A DNA stretch of 64,000 nt from Ardenticatenaceae bacterium (GCA_020634495.1 JACKBR010000016.1:30862-94861), one strand, 5' to 3'. Positions 8,679 to 18,847 are shown, counted from the stretch's first letter. The notes: generated by a model not told the origin, from the letters alone. Numbers and translations are program-made.

Positions 8679-9257
8679 ATGAACGGCCGTAATTGGAAGC
8701 AAATTCTCGTTTTTGTGGCAATCCTGTGCCTAACTGTGAGCTGCGGTGGTGCCGAAACCAGTGCCGCGCCCACGCCAACCGTTGATCCTGCCCAGGCGAT
8801 GCAGGCGGCCATTCAGGCCACCATGGCGGCTGAACAGGGCAACCGGGGCGAGCAAATGGCCGCCTGGCTAACAGAGCTAGACGAAGCCGAAGCCCAGTGG
8901 AAGGCAAATCCGGTGGAAAATTACCAAATTGAACTGCTGTACGTAGAAAGTCCCAAACAGGTGATCCAGATTCATACCGTCACCGTGGCGGATGGCGCGG
9001 TTGTGGACGAAGCCGTGCGTTGCAGCGACCAGGCACCAAACTGCATCTTCAGCGACATCCCAACAGAGCGATTAACGATCCCTGGCCTGTTCCAAACGGC
9101 ACGAGCGGCGCTGCAAAACGATGAAATTAATGAGTTTGGCGGTGGCTTTGACTTTCACGAAACCTACAGCTTCCCGCAGAGAATTAGCTTACGCACCACA
9201 GGGGCAAACGCGCTGCCCTGGTACTGGCAGGTGGAATCATTTACCGCTAACGAGTAG
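8679..9257 (+). CDS. Putative lipoprotein, DUF6174-like
   Basis: This protein of about 192 residues has a signal peptide with the lipobox LTVSC at about residue 20, then a Pro/Thr-rich linker. The C-terminal region from about 60 contains a pattern of paired strands (YQIELLYVES, VADGAVVDEAVR) resembling the DUF6174 family of secreted bacterial proteins. GTG (8670), ATG (8673) and ATG (8679) are in frame; 8679 is preferred because GGAGG (8666-8670) is then 8 nt away. It is followed by a strong bidirectional terminator shared with isocitrate lyase. The function is unknown. Confidence 0.75.
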   Translation: MNGRNWKQILVFVAILCLTVSCGGAETSAAPTPTVDPAQAMQAAIQATMAAEQGNRGEQMAAWLTELDEAEAQWKANPVENYQIELLYVESPKQVIQIHTVTVADGAVVDEAVRCSDQAPNCIFSDIPTERLTIPGLFQTARAALQNDEINEFGGGFDFHETYSFPQRISLRTTGANALPWYWQVESFTANE

Positions 9258-9284
9258 ATTTACGAGGGGCAATGTACAAAAACG

Positions 9285-9323
9285 AAAAGAAACGGCCGTC
9301 TCCCACAGACGGCCGTTTCTTTT
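9285..9323. terminator. Bidirectional terminator made of two ACGGCCGT copies
   Basis: A perfect 17-bp stem, AAAAGAAACGGCCGTCT (9285-9301) with its complement at 9307-9323, closes a 5-nt loop CCCAC. The stem starts with AAAA and ends with TTTT, so it terminates on both strands. It sits between the convergent lipoprotein and isocitrate lyase genes. Confidence 0.9.
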
Positions 9324-9352
9324 ACCAAGGAGTGAATAGAAAAAACAGCTAA

Positions 9353-10657
9353 TTAAGCATGAGCCGGTTCAGGCGCATCCTCAAATTGAGCCTCTTCGGT
9401 TGAGCCTTTCAAAGCGGCCGTGGATGATTCACCACCGGAAACCGTCAATTGAATTTCATCGAAGTAGCCAGCCCCAACAAAGCTCTGGTGCTTCACAGCC
9501 CGGTAGCCATCGCTGGCTTCCAGATCAAATTCCCGTTCTTGCAGGCGTGAGTAGCCAGCCATACCTTCATTTTTGTAAGCCAGGGCCAGCTCAAACATGC
9601 TGGTGTTCAGCGCATGGAAACCCGCCAGCGTAACAAATTGGAACTTGTACCCCATTTTGCCTAATTCAACCTGGAACTTGGCAATGGTGTCTTCATCCAG
9701 ATTGCGCCGCCAGTTGAACGACGGCGAACAGTTGTAAGCCAACATCTTACCAGGGAATTTTTCATGAATGGCATCAGCAAATTCTTTGGCCTCATCCAGG
9801 TCTGGTGTAGACGTTTCGCACCAAATGACATCCGCGTATGGCGCATAAGACAGGCCACGGGCAATGGCGCTTTCCAGGCCGCCCTTCACGTTGTAAAACC
9901 CTTCACTTGTCCGCTCGCCAGTGATAAATGGCTGGTCACGCGGGTCGATGTCGCTGGTGATAAGCTGAGCCGAGTCAGCGTCTGTCCGGGCGATGATGAT
10001 GGTTGGCACACCCATCACATCGGCTGCCAATCGTGCCGAAATCAATTTTTGAATAAACTCACGGGTGGGCACCAGCACCTTGCCACCCATGTGGCCGCAC
10101 TTTTTGGCGGAGGAAAGCTGGTCTTCAAAATGAACCCCGGCCACACCTGCTTCAATCATCATTTTCATGAGTTCAAAAGCGTTGAGTGAGCCGCCAAAGC
10201 CCGACTCTGCGTCGGCGACGATGGGGGCAAACCAGTAAACGCCATTTTGGTTGTTCATGTGGTAAATCTGGTCGGCGCGCATCAGGGCATTGTTAATGCG
10301 CTGGGCCAGTTTGGGAGCGCTGTCGGCTGGATAAAGGCTTTGGTCTGGGTAGGTGTGCCCGGCGTTGTTGGCGTCGGCGGCCACCTGCCAACCGCTCAGA
10401 TAGATGGCTTTTAATCCTGCCTGAACCATTTGCACGGCCTGGTTGCCGGTTAGTGCGCCCAGGGCATTGACATAATTTTCGCTGTGCATCAAGCGCCACA
10501 ATCGTTCAGCGCCCATGCGGGCCAGAGTGTACTCAATCTGGACGGTTCCACGCAGGCGGCTAACATCTTCGGCGGTGTACGGCCGTTCAATCCCTTGCCA
10601 CCGTTTATCAAATTTCCAACTATTTTCTATCTGCGTCACATCATACTGTTTCAACAT
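9353..10657 (-). CDS. aceA: Isocitrate lyase
   Basis: Isocitrate lyase splits isocitrate into glyoxylate and succinate, the first step of the glyoxylate shunt. The 434-residue length is normal. The catalytic loop KKCGHMGGK is at about 185-193 (nucleophile Cys187), and the metal-binding segment [11 protein letters not shown] precedes it. ATG at 10657 is preferred over GTG at 10663 because GGAGG lies 7 nt upstream of it. The gene is downstream of malate synthase in the same direction, and both should be controlled by the divergent RamB/ScfR-type regulator. Growth on acetate, fatty acids or other C2 units is implied. Confidence 0.97.
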   Translation of the reverse strand: MLKQYDVTQIENSWKFDKRWQGIERPYTAEDVSRLRGTVQIEYTLARMGAERLWRLMHSENYVNALGALTGNQAVQMVQAGLKAIYLSGWQVAADANNAGHTYPDQSLYPADSAPKLAQRINNALMRADQIYHMNNQNGVYWFAPIVADAESGFGGSLNAFELMKMMIEAGVAGVHFEDQLSSAKKCGHMGGKVLVPTREFIQKLISARLAADVMGVPTIIIARTDADSAQLITSDIDPRDQPFITGERTSEGFYNVKGGLESAIARGLSYAPYADVIWCETSTPDLDEAKEFADAIHEKFPGKMLAYNCSPSFNWRRNLDEDTIAKFQVELGKMGYKFQFVTLAGFHALNTSMFELALAYKNEGMAGYSRLQEREFDLEASDGYRAVKHQSFVGAGYFDEIQLTVSGGESSTAALKGSTEEAQFEDAPEPAHA

Positions 10658-10706
10658 GCTCACTCCTCCAAAAAGGGAATAAAATAGAGTTCTTTCGAAT
10701 TTTTCA

Positions 10707-10749
10707 TGAAGCGCGAACCGTGATGCGGTTCATCACGGTTTACGCTTCA
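10707..10749 (-). other. Intercistronic hairpin between aceB and aceA
   Basis: TGAAGCG + AACCGTGATG (10707-10725) pairs with CATCACGGTT + CGCTTCA (10731-10749), interrupted by one 2x2 internal loop. It begins 3 nt after the malate synthase stop codon. No uridine tract follows on the minus strand. It could be an RNA-processing or differential-stability element rather than a full terminator. Confidence 0.65.
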
Positions 10750-10751
10750 CG

Positions 10752-12335
10752 CTAACTTAAATATTCGTAGGCTGGCAGCGTCAAAAACTCTGTAAATGTT
10801 TTGCCAATGATAATTTCTTCAAAAAGCTTGCCCGCAGCGCGGTATTTGCCTTGTTCAAACTGTTCTGCCCCGACCTGGCCCTTAATTTGTTGCAGCACAG
10901 CGGGAACCATTTCTGTAATAAGGTCTGGGGTAATGGAACGGCCGTCTGCCAGTTTGGTGCCGGGGTTATGCAGCCATTGCCACACCTGCGCCCGTGAAAT
11001 TTCGGCCGTCGCCGCGTCCTCCATCAAATTGTAGATGGGCACACAGCCACTGCCGTCCAGCCAGGAAGCCATGTATTGAATGCCCACATCGATGTTGGTG
11101 CGCAGACCGGCTTCGGTAATATTGCCCTCAGGCACGGCCAACAAATCTTCGGCCGTAATTTGCACATCCTCGCGCAGCCGGTCGATCTGGTTGGGGCCTT
11201 TCATCACCTTGTCAAATTCCTCTTTGGCAATGGCCACCAGTGCAGGATGCGCCACCCAGGTGCCATCATGGCCATCTTGCGCTTCTCGCTCTTTGTCGGC
11301 ACGCACTTTGGCCAGGGCGGCATCATTGGCCGCCACATCATTTTTGATGGGAATTTGGGCCGCCATGCCGCCCATGGCATGAATGCCGCGCTTGTGGCAG
11401 GTTTGAATGAGCAGCAGCGAATAAGAGCGCATCATGCGGGTGGTCATGGTCACTTCTGCCCGGTCTGGCATCACAAAATTGGGGTGATTGCGGAATTTGC
11501 GGATGGCGCTGAAGATGTAATCCCAACGGCCGCAGTTAAGCCCAGCCGAATGGTGGCGCAGCTCGTACAAAATTTCGTGCATTTCAAAGGCCGCCAAAAT
11601 ATTTTCAATCAGCACGGTGGCGCGAATGGTGCCCTGGGGCACGCCCAGCAAATCCTGAGCCAGCACAAAGACATCGTTCCACAAGCGGGCTTCTAAATGG
11701 CTTTCTAATTTGGGTAGATAAAAGTAGGGGCCGCTTCCCTTAGCAACCAATTTTTTGGCGTTATGGAAAAAGAAGAGACCAAAATCGAAAAGGGAGGCAG
11801 AAATGGCACGGCCGTTTAACAACACATGCTTCTCATCCAAATGCCAGCCACGCGGCCGCACCAACAGCGTGGCAATGTTGTCATTCAGCTTGTAAAACTT
11901 ACCGTCTGGATTGGTAAAGGTAATGGTGCCATCGATGGCATCGCAGAGGTTAATCTGGCCCAGAATGGTGTCTTGCCAGGTGGGCGAGTGCGAATCCTCA
12001 AAGTCGGCCATGTACATGTTGGCCCCAGAATTCAGAGCGTTGATCACCATTTTGCGGTCAACAGGCCCGGTAATTTCTACCCGTCTATCCATAAGGTCAG
12101 CCGGAATGGGGCCAACTTTCCAATCGCTGCTGCGAATTTCGGCCGTTTCCGGCAAGAAGTTTGGCATTTCCCCGGCATCCAGCCTTGCCTGCCGCGCAAC
12201 CCGCATTTGCAACAATTCATGACGGCGCGCCGCAAACTTTTCCTCAAGCGAGGCAACAAAAGCCAGGGCATCTGGTGTCAGGATACGTTCAAATTCAGGG
12301 GAAGCTTGGCCGATAAGCTGAAGGTTGCGGGTCAT
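10752..12335 (-). CDS. aceB: Malate synthase A
   Basis: Malate synthase condenses glyoxylate with acetyl-CoA to malate, completing the glyoxylate shunt. The 527-residue size and the segments [50 protein letters not shown] and [13 protein letters not shown] mark the A isoform. The start at 12335 has AAGGAG 7 nt upstream; an earlier alternative would add ten residues. It is the first gene of the aceB-aceA unit, read from a consensus-like promoter at 12416-12443 with a palindromic operator just downstream. Confidence 0.97.
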   Translation of the reverse strand: MTRNLQLIGQASPEFERILTPDALAFVASLEEKFAARRHELLQMRVARQARLDAGEMPNFLPETAEIRSSDWKVGPIPADLMDRRVEITGPVDRKMVINALNSGANMYMADFEDSHSPTWQDTILGQINLCDAIDGTITFTNPDGKFYKLNDNIATLLVRPRGWHLDEKHVLLNGRAISASLFDFGLFFFHNAKKLVAKGSGPYFYLPKLESHLEARLWNDVFVLAQDLLGVPQGTIRATVLIENILAAFEMHEILYELRHHSAGLNCGRWDYIFSAIRKFRNHPNFVMPDRAEVTMTTRMMRSYSLLLIQTCHKRGIHAMGGMAAQIPIKNDVAANDAALAKVRADKEREAQDGHDGTWVAHPALVAIAKEEFDKVMKGPNQIDRLREDVQITAEDLLAVPEGNITEAGLRTNIDVGIQYMASWLDGSGCVPIYNLMEDAATAEISRAQVWQWLHNPGTKLADGRSITPDLITEMVPAVLQQIKGQVGAEQFEQGKYRAAGKLFEEIIIGKTFTEFLTLPAYEYLS

Positions 12336-12387
12336 TTGTGGGCTCCTTGCTACTTTTAAGTTCACAATTCACAAAAAAACTCTCCAA

Positions 12388-12403
12388 TAGCGAATATTCG
12401 CTA
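12388..12403. promoter_or_regulatory. Palindromic operator 1 of the glyoxylate-shunt promoter
   Basis: TAGCGAATATTCGCTA is a perfect 16-bp palindrome. It lies about 12 nt downstream of the minus-strand -10 box, in the first transcribed bases of aceB, where a bound regulator would block transcription. A second copy with one central base difference lies 82 bp away. Confidence 0.75.
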
Positions 12404-12415
12404 ATTGTGAAGAAA

Positions 12416-12443
12416 AGTATAAACGAAAGACGCACTGTGTCAA
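12416..12443 (-). promoter_or_regulatory. Promoter of aceB-aceA
   Basis: On the minus strand, TTGACA (12438-12443) and TATACT (12416-12421) are separated by 16 bp. This is the best sigma-70-like promoter in the region, and it is flanked by the two TAGCGAA-type palindromes. Transcription should begin near 12409. Confidence 0.75.
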
Positions 12444-12469
12444 GGGGAAATCGGCGATTTTGTGATTGA

Positions 12470-12485
12470 TAGCGAAAATTCGCTA
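12470..12485. promoter_or_regulatory. Palindromic operator 2 of the glyoxylate-shunt promoter
   Basis: TAGCGAAAATTCGCTA repeats the operator 1 sequence with a single central change. It lies about 26 bp upstream of the aceB -35 box and about 70 bp before the regulator's start codon, so it could serve both divergent promoters. Confidence 0.7.
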
Positions 12486-12554
12486 AAAGATGTATCATTG
12501 GTTTGTGTAGGAGTTTCCTGCGTCTTCAATAGATCAAATAAAGGTGAGCCTTCT

Positions 12555-14063
12555 ATGACCAATAACCTTATCAATATTATTTTTGGCATGAAAGTGCGCC
12601 AGGCCCGCATGGAAACTGGCCTGACCCTTTCTGAATTTGCCAACCAGTGTGAGCTGTCACCTTCTTACGTAACGGAAATTGAAAAAGGTCGTAAATATCC
12701 TCGCGTAGATAAAATTATGCGCATGGCCGAGGTGCTGCGTAAGCCCTACGATGATCTTGTCTCCATCACGCTCTCCCCTTCAATGGCTTATCTCAGCACG
12801 ACCCTAAAGTCGGCAACCTTTCAACGATTTCCATTTGACGAGTTTGGCCTGGAATTGGGTGATTTGGTGACGCTGCTGACGCGGGAACCAGAAAAGGCAA
12901 GTGCTTTATTACACGCCATGCTAGAAATCGGCCGTCGTTACGGCTTGCACGAGGAAGATTTTTTGCGTGCTGCGCTGCGCTCCTACCAGGAAATCCACGA
13001 AAACTACTTCCAAGAGTTAGAAGATGCAGCCCAGAAGTTTGTAGATAAATACGGCGAAAAGTATGGGTTTTCATCAGACCCGCCAGCCAGCCTTCAGGCG
13101 CTTAAAGCCATTTTGCAAGATGAGTGTGGCTATGAAATTGATTTGGAATCGATTCACAAACAACCCGCCCTGACAAAATATCGGGCCGTCTTTTTTGAGG
13201 GCAAAAAACCTCGTTTGCTTATCAATAATGCCTTAAATGAACGGCAGCTAAAATTTATTCTGGCACGCGAGGTAGGATACCAATTCCTTAAGCTGAAGGA
13301 GCGCTCTTTTGCTTCTACGCCTGACCAGATCAACTCCTTTCAGCAAATTCTCAATGATTTTAAGGCCGCCTATTTTGGTGGGGCGCTGCTCATGCCGCGC
13401 ACGCACATGCTGTCTGATTTGCAGCATTTTTTTGAGCAAACGACCTGGACACCTCATTTAATGCTGGCGATGTTGGACAAGTATCAGGTAACGCCAGAGA
13501 TGTTGTTTTACCGTTTTAGCGAACTAATTCCTCAATTTTTTGGGGTGCGGCTGCATTTTTTGCGCTTTCATCATCGGGAGAACAGCGGCACTTACCAATT
13601 GGTCAAGCAGCTAAATATGAACCAGCTCATTGTGCCCAGCGGGATTGGGCTGTTGGAGCATTATTGCCGGCGCTGGCTTTCTGTGCGGCTGCTGCGCGAT
13701 ATGGAGGATGCGGAACGGGTGCCAACCGTTTCTGACCAGCCTCTCGTTGGGGTGCAGATGTCTGAGTTTGTTGAGTCGCAGGATAAGTTTTTGTGCCTGG
13801 GCTTTTCGCGTGAGCTTAGCTTGTCGCCGGGGATGACCAGCAGCGTCATTGTGGGTTTTCGGGTAGAGCCAGATTTAAGGAATACGATTCGTTTTGCCCA
13901 GGACCCGGCAATTCCTCAAGTAATTATTAATGAGACGTGCGAACGATGTCCTTTAACGGCCGAACAGTGCCGGGAGCGGGCTGCGGAGCCATCTATTTTG
14001 CGGGAACAGCAAAAGGAACGAGAACGCAAGTTGGCCCTGATGGAAATTCAAAATCAGGTCTAA
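12555..14063 (+). CDS. RamB/ScfR-type short-chain fatty acid regulator (XRE HTH, ImmA/IrrE-like)
   Basis: This 502-residue regulator has an XRE helix-turn-helix at about 12-66 (VRQARMETGLTLSEFANQCE...YVTEIEKGRKYP), a central ImmA/IrrE-like domain in which the HExxH zinc motif is degenerate (AREVGYQF), and a C-terminal DUF2083 region with CERCPL...EQC cysteines. This is the architecture of RamB and ScfR, which in actinobacteria regulate acetate and propionate metabolism, including aceA and aceB. The start at 12555 follows AAGGTGAG by 6 nt. It is divergent from aceB, and two near-identical palindromes lie between them. Binding of acyl-CoA as a signal is a family expectation, not shown here. Confidence 0.9.
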   Translation: MTNNLINIIFGMKVRQARMETGLTLSEFANQCELSPSYVTEIEKGRKYPRVDKIMRMAEVLRKPYDDLVSITLSPSMAYLSTTLKSATFQRFPFDEFGLELGDLVTLLTREPEKASALLHAMLEIGRRYGLHEEDFLRAALRSYQEIHENYFQELEDAAQKFVDKYGEKYGFSSDPPASLQALKAILQDECGYEIDLESIHKQPALTKYRAVFFEGKKPRLLINNALNERQLKFILAREVGYQFLKLKERSFASTPDQINSFQQILNDFKAAYFGGALLMPRTHMLSDLQHFFEQTTWTPHLMLAMLDKYQVTPEMLFYRFSELIPQFFGVRLHFLRFHHRENSGTYQLVKQLNMNQLIVPSGIGLLEHYCRRWLSVRLLRDMEDAERVPTVSDQPLVGVQMSEFVESQDKFLCLGFSRELSLSPGMTSSVIVGFRVEPDLRNTIRFAQDPAIPQVIINETCERCPLTAEQCRERAAEPSILREQQKERERKLALMEIQNQV

Positions 14064-14090
14064 TGGGTGGGGCTGTAGGGCCAGGGGGAC

Positions 14091-16874
14091 TCAATAAGCT
14101 AGATTCTCTAAATTATTATATGTTTCAATGGCGGCCGACAGGTCTTCTAACCGTACGGGCTTGCTGAGGTAAGCGTCCATGCCTGCGGCTAAAAATCGTT
14201 CGCGATCCCCTTTGAGGGCGTTGGCGGTGAGGGCAATGATGTATGGCTGGGCAGACAGTGCTTGATTTTGGCGAATGATTTTGGTGGCAACGATACCGTC
14301 CATTTCTGGCATTTGCACGTCCATGAGAATAAGGTCGTAAGGGCTTTGATCCACCGCTAAGACAACCTCTTGCCCATTTTTTACCACATCGGCCTGATAG
14401 CCTAATCTTTCTAACATGCGCAGGGTGACTTTTTGGTTGATGGCATTGTCTTCAGCCAGCAAGATACGCAAGCGATGGTTGGCATTTGTTATTCGACTCG
14501 ACACGGCCGTTTCCAATCCAGCTGCTTCGTCTTCTTCAACAGAAAGCGCACGTTCAAGCGCCAGGCGCAGATTTTTGGGCTTTACTGGTTTTGCAATTTG
14601 CATGGCAAACCCTGCCTGGGCATCTGCATCTAAAAGCTGCCCCATCGAGCTTAAAAGAATTAGAGGAAACGGCCGTTGGCCTGTTTGGGCCTGGATTGCC
14701 TGAGCCAACATGACGCCATCCATATTTGGCATTTGCATATCAAGAATGCCTACGTCAAACTGCTGGCCTTGGGCCAACAGAGTCAGGGCTTTTTCACCTG
14801 AATCTACCAGGCTAGATTCCGCTTCCCAACAATATAAATAATGCTTCAAGATTAGCCGGTTGATGTCGTTATCATCCACCACCAAGACCCGTTTACCAGA
14901 CAACCCAGGCGGGGGAACGGCCGTAGCCTTTCTTGAAGACTTTGTGGCCGCAATTTGAATCGTAAAGCTAAACGTAGACCCCACATCCGGTTCACTCTCC
15001 AGCCACATGGTGCCACCCATTGCCTCAGTCAACCGCTTGCTGATAGCCAACCCCAACCCCGTCCCGCCATATTGGCGAGTGGTAGAAGAATCCACCTGGC
15101 TAAAAGAACGGAACAAACGATCCATGCGCTCTGAAGGAATGCCAATGCCCGTGTCCAGCACCGAGAAACGGATTTCTTGTATATTATTTTTGGCCGCCAA
15201 CTGAGTAACTGATAAAAATACAGACCCCTCACTGGTAAACTTGATGGCGTTGCTGAGTAAGTTGATCAAAATTTGGCGGAGCCGGGTTACATCACCCAGC
15301 AATATCTCAGGAATATTCTCGTCAAGAAGGTAGGCCAGTTCCAACCCCTTTTCAGTTGCCCTTGCTACGTTAATGTCTAAGGTCTCTTCCACACATTCAC
15401 GCAAATTAAAAGGAACGTTTTCCAATTCCAGCTTACCTGCCTCAATTTTGGAAAAATCGAGAATATTGTTAATGATACCCAGAAGGCCATCCCCGCTTAT
15501 GTGGATCGTCTCTAAAAAGTCGCGCTGTTCAGCATTGAGCGGCGTTTCCAACAGCAGTTCCGTCAAGCCAATGATGGCATTCATTGGCGTGCGGATTTCA
15601 TGGCTCATGTTGGCTAAAAATTCACTCTTAGCTTCGTTGGCAACCTCGGCCGCTTTTTTGGCGTTTTCTGATTCATCATAAAGTCGCGCTTTCTCAATGG
15701 CTCCCGCCAGTTGTCCCGCGATTGTTTCTGCCAAACGAACATCATCCTGGGTGAAATGATAGCCTGGCACGGTACGATCAATGCCGATGCTGCCAATAAT
15801 CTTGCTTTGAGCACGAAGCGGCACAACCATAAGGCTTTGTGTTCTGCGCATCTTCATGACATCATGAATATCTTTGTGCATTGGATCTGTTTGCGCATTA
15901 TCTACTAACACAGCCTCGCCGTGTTCAATAACACGTATCGTTCCGGGATTACTTAAAGGCAGCAGCATCCCAACGGAATTGGGTTCTTTTGGGTCCCGGT
16001 TGTAATTTGCGATAACGCGAAGTTCGGTGTGATCTTCATTTAACAAGGAAATACCCGTACCACGGGCATCGAGCAAAACAGTCATTTCCTTAGCTACAAT
16101 TGAAAGTGTGGTGTGCAAATCCAGGGTGTCGTTCAGTGCGTGCGAAATGTCATTCAAGGCAGACAGGTGCGAAACATGGGCGATTAATTTTTCGTTAGCC
16201 AGCCTGCTGTTTTTAACGGATTCTTCTAAGGCCTGGGTTCGGGCCAGAACTTTCATCTCCAGTTCATCACTTAGAGTCTGAAGCGCCAGATTACTTTGTT
16301 GGGCAGTTTGCAATGCTTTTTGCAGGTTACTAACCAGCAAATAGATCATGACGCCACTCAAAATGAAAATAAAGGTGTAGTCCGTCATGAGTTCTGAGGT
16401 TGGATCAGAAACTGACACGGCTCTTATGCCAGTATCTTCTAAATACACGATTGTCCAGCCCATGGCAATGGTTAAGCTAATAAACACCATTGCCAACCGC
16501 CAACTGGAAAGCAGACTGGCCATGAGGATGATCACTAAATAGGCCATAAAGGTGGAGTCTTTTACACCATCGGCATTTAGAGCAAACATCGAAATTATCA
16601 GCCAGCCAACAAAAACCAGGGCTTGCGTACCAAGCTGCAAACGGCGAAGCCTGGTAATAATGTAGATTCCCATCAATATCACGATGGAGCCGGAAAGGAT
16701 AAGGGCGTTATTAGCGGTTGGTTTGGCAGCGCCGGTAAAAATGCGAACAAAGTAGAGCACCGAAAGCAACCCGATAAGCGAAAGGATAATGATATTGAGA
16801 AGGCGAGCCTGGCTATTTTGTAACTCGTCTTCGTATGTGGGCGCGGCTAAGAGTTGTTTGAGCCTCTGGAGCAT
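14091..16874 (-). CDS. Hybrid sensor histidine kinase with two receiver domains
   Basis: This 927-residue membrane kinase has five to six N-terminal hydrophobic segments (about 28-195), a coiled-coil stretch, a GAF domain (about 255-400), HisKA with [13 protein letters not shown] near 425, an HATPase domain with [10 protein letters not shown] and [13 protein letters not shown], then two receiver domains (about 673-790, [11 protein letters not shown]; about 808-925, [11 protein letters not shown]). Both receivers keep the phospho-acceptor Asp; the first has lost the usual Thr context (LLSSMG). GAGGAAA lies 7 nt before the start. No HPt or output gene is adjacent, so the phosphorelay partner is elsewhere. 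The sensed signal is unknown. Confidence 0.92.
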   Translation of the reverse strand: MLQRLKQLLAAPTYEDELQNSQARLLNIIILSLIGLLSVLYFVRIFTGAAKPTANNALILSGSIVILMGIYIITRLRRLQLGTQALVFVGWLIISMFALNADGVKDSTFMAYLVIILMASLLSSWRLAMVFISLTIAMGWTIVYLEDTGIRAVSVSDPTSELMTDYTFIFILSGVMIYLLVSNLQKALQTAQQSNLALQTLSDELEMKVLARTQALEESVKNSRLANEKLIAHVSHLSALNDISHALNDTLDLHTTLSIVAKEMTVLLDARGTGISLLNEDHTELRVIANYNRDPKEPNSVGMLLPLSNPGTIRVIEHGEAVLVDNAQTDPMHKDIHDVMKMRRTQSLMVVPLRAQSKIIGSIGIDRTVPGYHFTQDDVRLAETIAGQLAGAIEKARLYDESENAKKAAEVANEAKSEFLANMSHEIRTPMNAIIGLTELLLETPLNAEQRDFLETIHISGDGLLGIINNILDFSKIEAGKLELENVPFNLRECVEETLDINVARATEKGLELAYLLDENIPEILLGDVTRLRQILINLLSNAIKFTSEGSVFLSVTQLAAKNNIQEIRFSVLDTGIGIPSERMDRLFRSFSQVDSSTTRQYGGTGLGLAISKRLTEAMGGTMWLESEPDVGSTFSFTIQIAATKSSRKATAVPPPGLSGKRVLVVDDNDINRLILKHYLYCWEAESSLVDSGEKALTLLAQGQQFDVGILDMQMPNMDGVMLAQAIQAQTGQRPFPLILLSSMGQLLDADAQAGFAMQIAKPVKPKNLRLALERALSVEEDEAAGLETAVSSRITNANHRLRILLAEDNAINQKVTLRMLERLGYQADVVKNGQEVVLAVDQSPYDLILMDVQMPEMDGIVATKIIRQNQALSAQPYIIALTANALKGDRERFLAAGMDAYLSKPVRLEDLSAAIETYNNLENLAY

Positions 16875-16933
16875 CTAATTTTCCTCAATAAAAAAGAGTA
16901 CGGCCGTATCATTTGTCTTAGAATCTATCCGAA

Positions 16934-17006
16934 AAAACCACAGAGGAAAAAGAGAATTCAGAGGCTTTGAACCTAAACTCAAAAACCGCTGTGTACTCTG
17001 TGGCTA
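16934..17006. repeat. CCACAGAG...CTCTGTGG spacer repeat
   Basis: Inverted words ACCACAGAGG and CTCTGTGGCT flank an AT-rich centre. The vocabulary recurs at 37226-37288, 50765-50818, 62768-62845 and 63352-63434. The rest of the 369-bp spacer (16875-17243) holds one ACGGCCGT at 16901 and no recognisable gene or RNA. Confidence 0.7.
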
Positions 17007-17243
17007 ATAGTTGGATAGGTATTTTAACTGAACACGAACTTATTTTTTCCCAATGTCGTAGCGCACTAACTTTTAGCACGTACATGGCTCATTTTCAGGT
17101 TAACATGGGTTCGTGATCGGATGTCATACTCTGGTTGTATTGTGGGCAGAACAGCGGGTACAGGCAATCTGACTTTAGTCCCTTCGTATGAGAGAAGCGT
17201 TTAGGAAAACGGGTACATTTTTAGCTGAATGGCGGGGAACCGT

Positions 17244-18029
17244 TCAGGCGTTTTGCCACCGAGCCAAATGATCCTGGATGAATTCAAGAACTTGTTGGTG
17301 GGCCTGCTTACTATTCTTCACCGCAAACGGCCGTCCAAAGGCAACGTGGATTGGTTGGCAGCGGTCCAATGGGCCAAAGTCTCGCAGGTAACGGCCGTTG
17401 ATCACAAAGTCGGTTTTCACGGCAACAGGCACCACAGAAACGCCCGCTCTAGAAGCCAGCTTGACGCCCAGTGAGTTGAACTCGGCGGGGACGAACTGGG
17501 GGGTGCGGGTATGCTGCGGGAAGAGGATGATGGAACGGCCGTTTTTTAACTTTGCCACACCTTCAACCAGCACCTTCTGCAAATCCTCACGCGGGTTGGT
17601 GCGCCCGACGGTAATCGGCTGGCGGGAGCCAATCACCGGGCCAAACACCGGGTAGCGCGTCAGCGATTCTTTAATGACGTAGCTGACTTCCTGATGCAGG
17701 GGTAGCAAGCAGCCAAAGACGTTGCCTTCCAGGCTGCTCATGTGGTTGCTCACAAACACCACGGGTTTGTCTAAATGGTGAATGTTATCCAGACCGGTGA
17801 TATGAAAACGGCCGTTGCACTGCTCAAGCATCTTAAAAACGGCGTAAGACGTACCCGCCCAGGCCAACCGGTCGTATTTACCCAGCGCCACCAGACGCCG
17901 CGCCTTGATAATTTCCCAAACAAATTGCAGATGCAGCGCCCACCGGCTACCGAGCAGCAGCCGATCCAGCCAGTGGCGCGTTGTGTTGGGGGGCGTATGG
18001 TAGTTGTCGTCGGGAAAGTAAGCATTCAT
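17244..18029 (-). CDS. Lysophospholipid acyltransferase, PlsC-like, with HX4E motif
   Basis: This 261-residue protein resembles 1-acyl-glycerol-3-phosphate acyltransferases, which add the second acyl chain in phospholipid synthesis at the membrane. The first motif is SNHMSSLE, so the usual HX4D is HX4E. The second motif region reads FPQHTRTP instead of FPEGTRS. The order and spacing of the blocks and the VPVAVKTD segment still fit the family. Specificity may therefore differ from classical PlsC. No ribosome-binding site is visible; a TATAAT box ends 7 nt before the ATG, suggesting a leaderless mRNA. Confidence 0.75.
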   Translation of the reverse strand: MNAYFPDDNYHTPPNTTRHWLDRLLLGSRWALHLQFVWEIIKARRLVALGKYDRLAWAGTSYAVFKMLEQCNGRFHITGLDNIHHLDKPVVFVSNHMSSLEGNVFGCLLPLHQEVSYVIKESLTRYPVFGPVIGSRQPITVGRTNPREDLQKVLVEGVAKLKNGRSIILFPQHTRTPQFVPAEFNSLGVKLASRAGVSVVPVAVKTDFVINGRYLRDFGPLDRCQPIHVAFGRPFAVKNSKQAHQQVLEFIQDHLARWQNA

Positions 18030-18036
18030 GCCGGGG

Positions 18037-18042
18037 ATTATA
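18037..18042 (-). promoter_or_regulatory. TATAAT -10 box placed for a leaderless transcript
   Basis: On the minus strand a perfect TATAAT ends 7 nt before the acyltransferase ATG, which puts the expected transcription start at or next to the start codon. No good -35 hexamer is visible at 17 bp. Confidence 0.5.
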
Positions 18043-18179
18043 CCCGGTTCAAAAGAGAAATCAGGGGGTTAGCGTGGTCTCATATTCGGTTTATCTGCCA
18101 CGTACGCGGAGGCGTAAACGCCTCCGCCAAATATGAAAGACCTCAGAGCCTTGTTTTTAGCCCAGCCGGGCTTGCACAA

Positions 18180-18833
18180 CTAGCCGGATGGCTTTAGCCC
18201 TCGGCGATCTTGCAGCCAGCCAAACATCAGCTCTGCGGATGGTTGCTGCTGGGCAAACTGCCACAGTTCACCCGTGGCAAAAAGCTGCTTGCCCAGTAAA
18301 AGAGCTGGATTGGGTTGGGGAACGGCCGTTTCCACAAAATCCACCCACGGATCGCGCCGGGTGCGCAACATCGCCTCCACCATCAGCGCCAACTGCACGT
18401 CTGCCAACGCCTGATTCTCGGCTTGATAAACAGGCAAAGCGCCCAGCGATTGGTACGGCGCGGTCTCGACCAAACAAGCGCTGCCCGCCAGCGGATCGGC
18501 ACAGGCAAACTGCACCGCTTTGATGCGCATCATGCGAATCGCGCCCAGGCACATCATGCACGGTTCCAGGGTGGTGTAGAGGGTACAGGTTTGGGGTGGC
18601 ACATCGGTTTGGCTAAGCGCAACCAGCGCGTTCATTTCCGCGTGGGCCAGGCGGCTGCCTTGCAGTGGGGCGTCGGAATCAGTTTCGTGGATGGCGTTGC
18701 GGCCAGTGGCGACGATACGGCCGTCTCCATCATCCACAATCACGGCACCAATCGGCAACGACCCGGCACAGTAGGCAGACCAGGCGTGGGTTACGGCCGT
18801 TTGCCACGGCAGGGAAAGTTGGTTCCAAAGCAT
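18180..18833 (-). CDS. Nucleoside/cytidine deaminase-family protein
   Basis: This protein of about 217 residues belongs to the zinc-dependent CMP/dCMP deaminase superfamily. The zinc ligands are visible as HAEMNAL and PCMMC, with Glu of HAE as proton shuttle. The spacing resembles guanine deaminase and tRNA-adenosine deaminase-like enzymes. A C-terminal extension of about 80 residues after the deaminase core is longer than in TadA. ATG at 18833 was chosen; a TTG at 18848 is in frame but lies in the spacer repeat. The substrate cannot be decided. It follows herA on the same strand, separated by a spacer repeat. Confidence 0.82.
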   Translation of the reverse strand: MLWNQLSLPWQTAVTHAWSAYCAGSLPIGAVIVDDGDGRIVATGRNAIHETDSDAPLQGSRLAHAEMNALVALSQTDVPPQTCTLYTTLEPCMMCLGAIRMMRIKAVQFACADPLAGSACLVETAPYQSLGALPVYQAENQALADVQLALMVEAMLRTRRDPWVDFVETAVPQPNPALLLGKQLFATGELWQFAQQQPSAELMFGWLQDRRGLKPSG

Positions 18834-18847
18834 GAGTGAAGGAATCA

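Noticed and set aside
16875..17243. Possible small RNA or tRNA in the spacer before the acyltransferase
   Set aside because: No cloverleaf, no strong hairpin with T-run and no conserved RNA motif could be recognised; only a spacer repeat is present.
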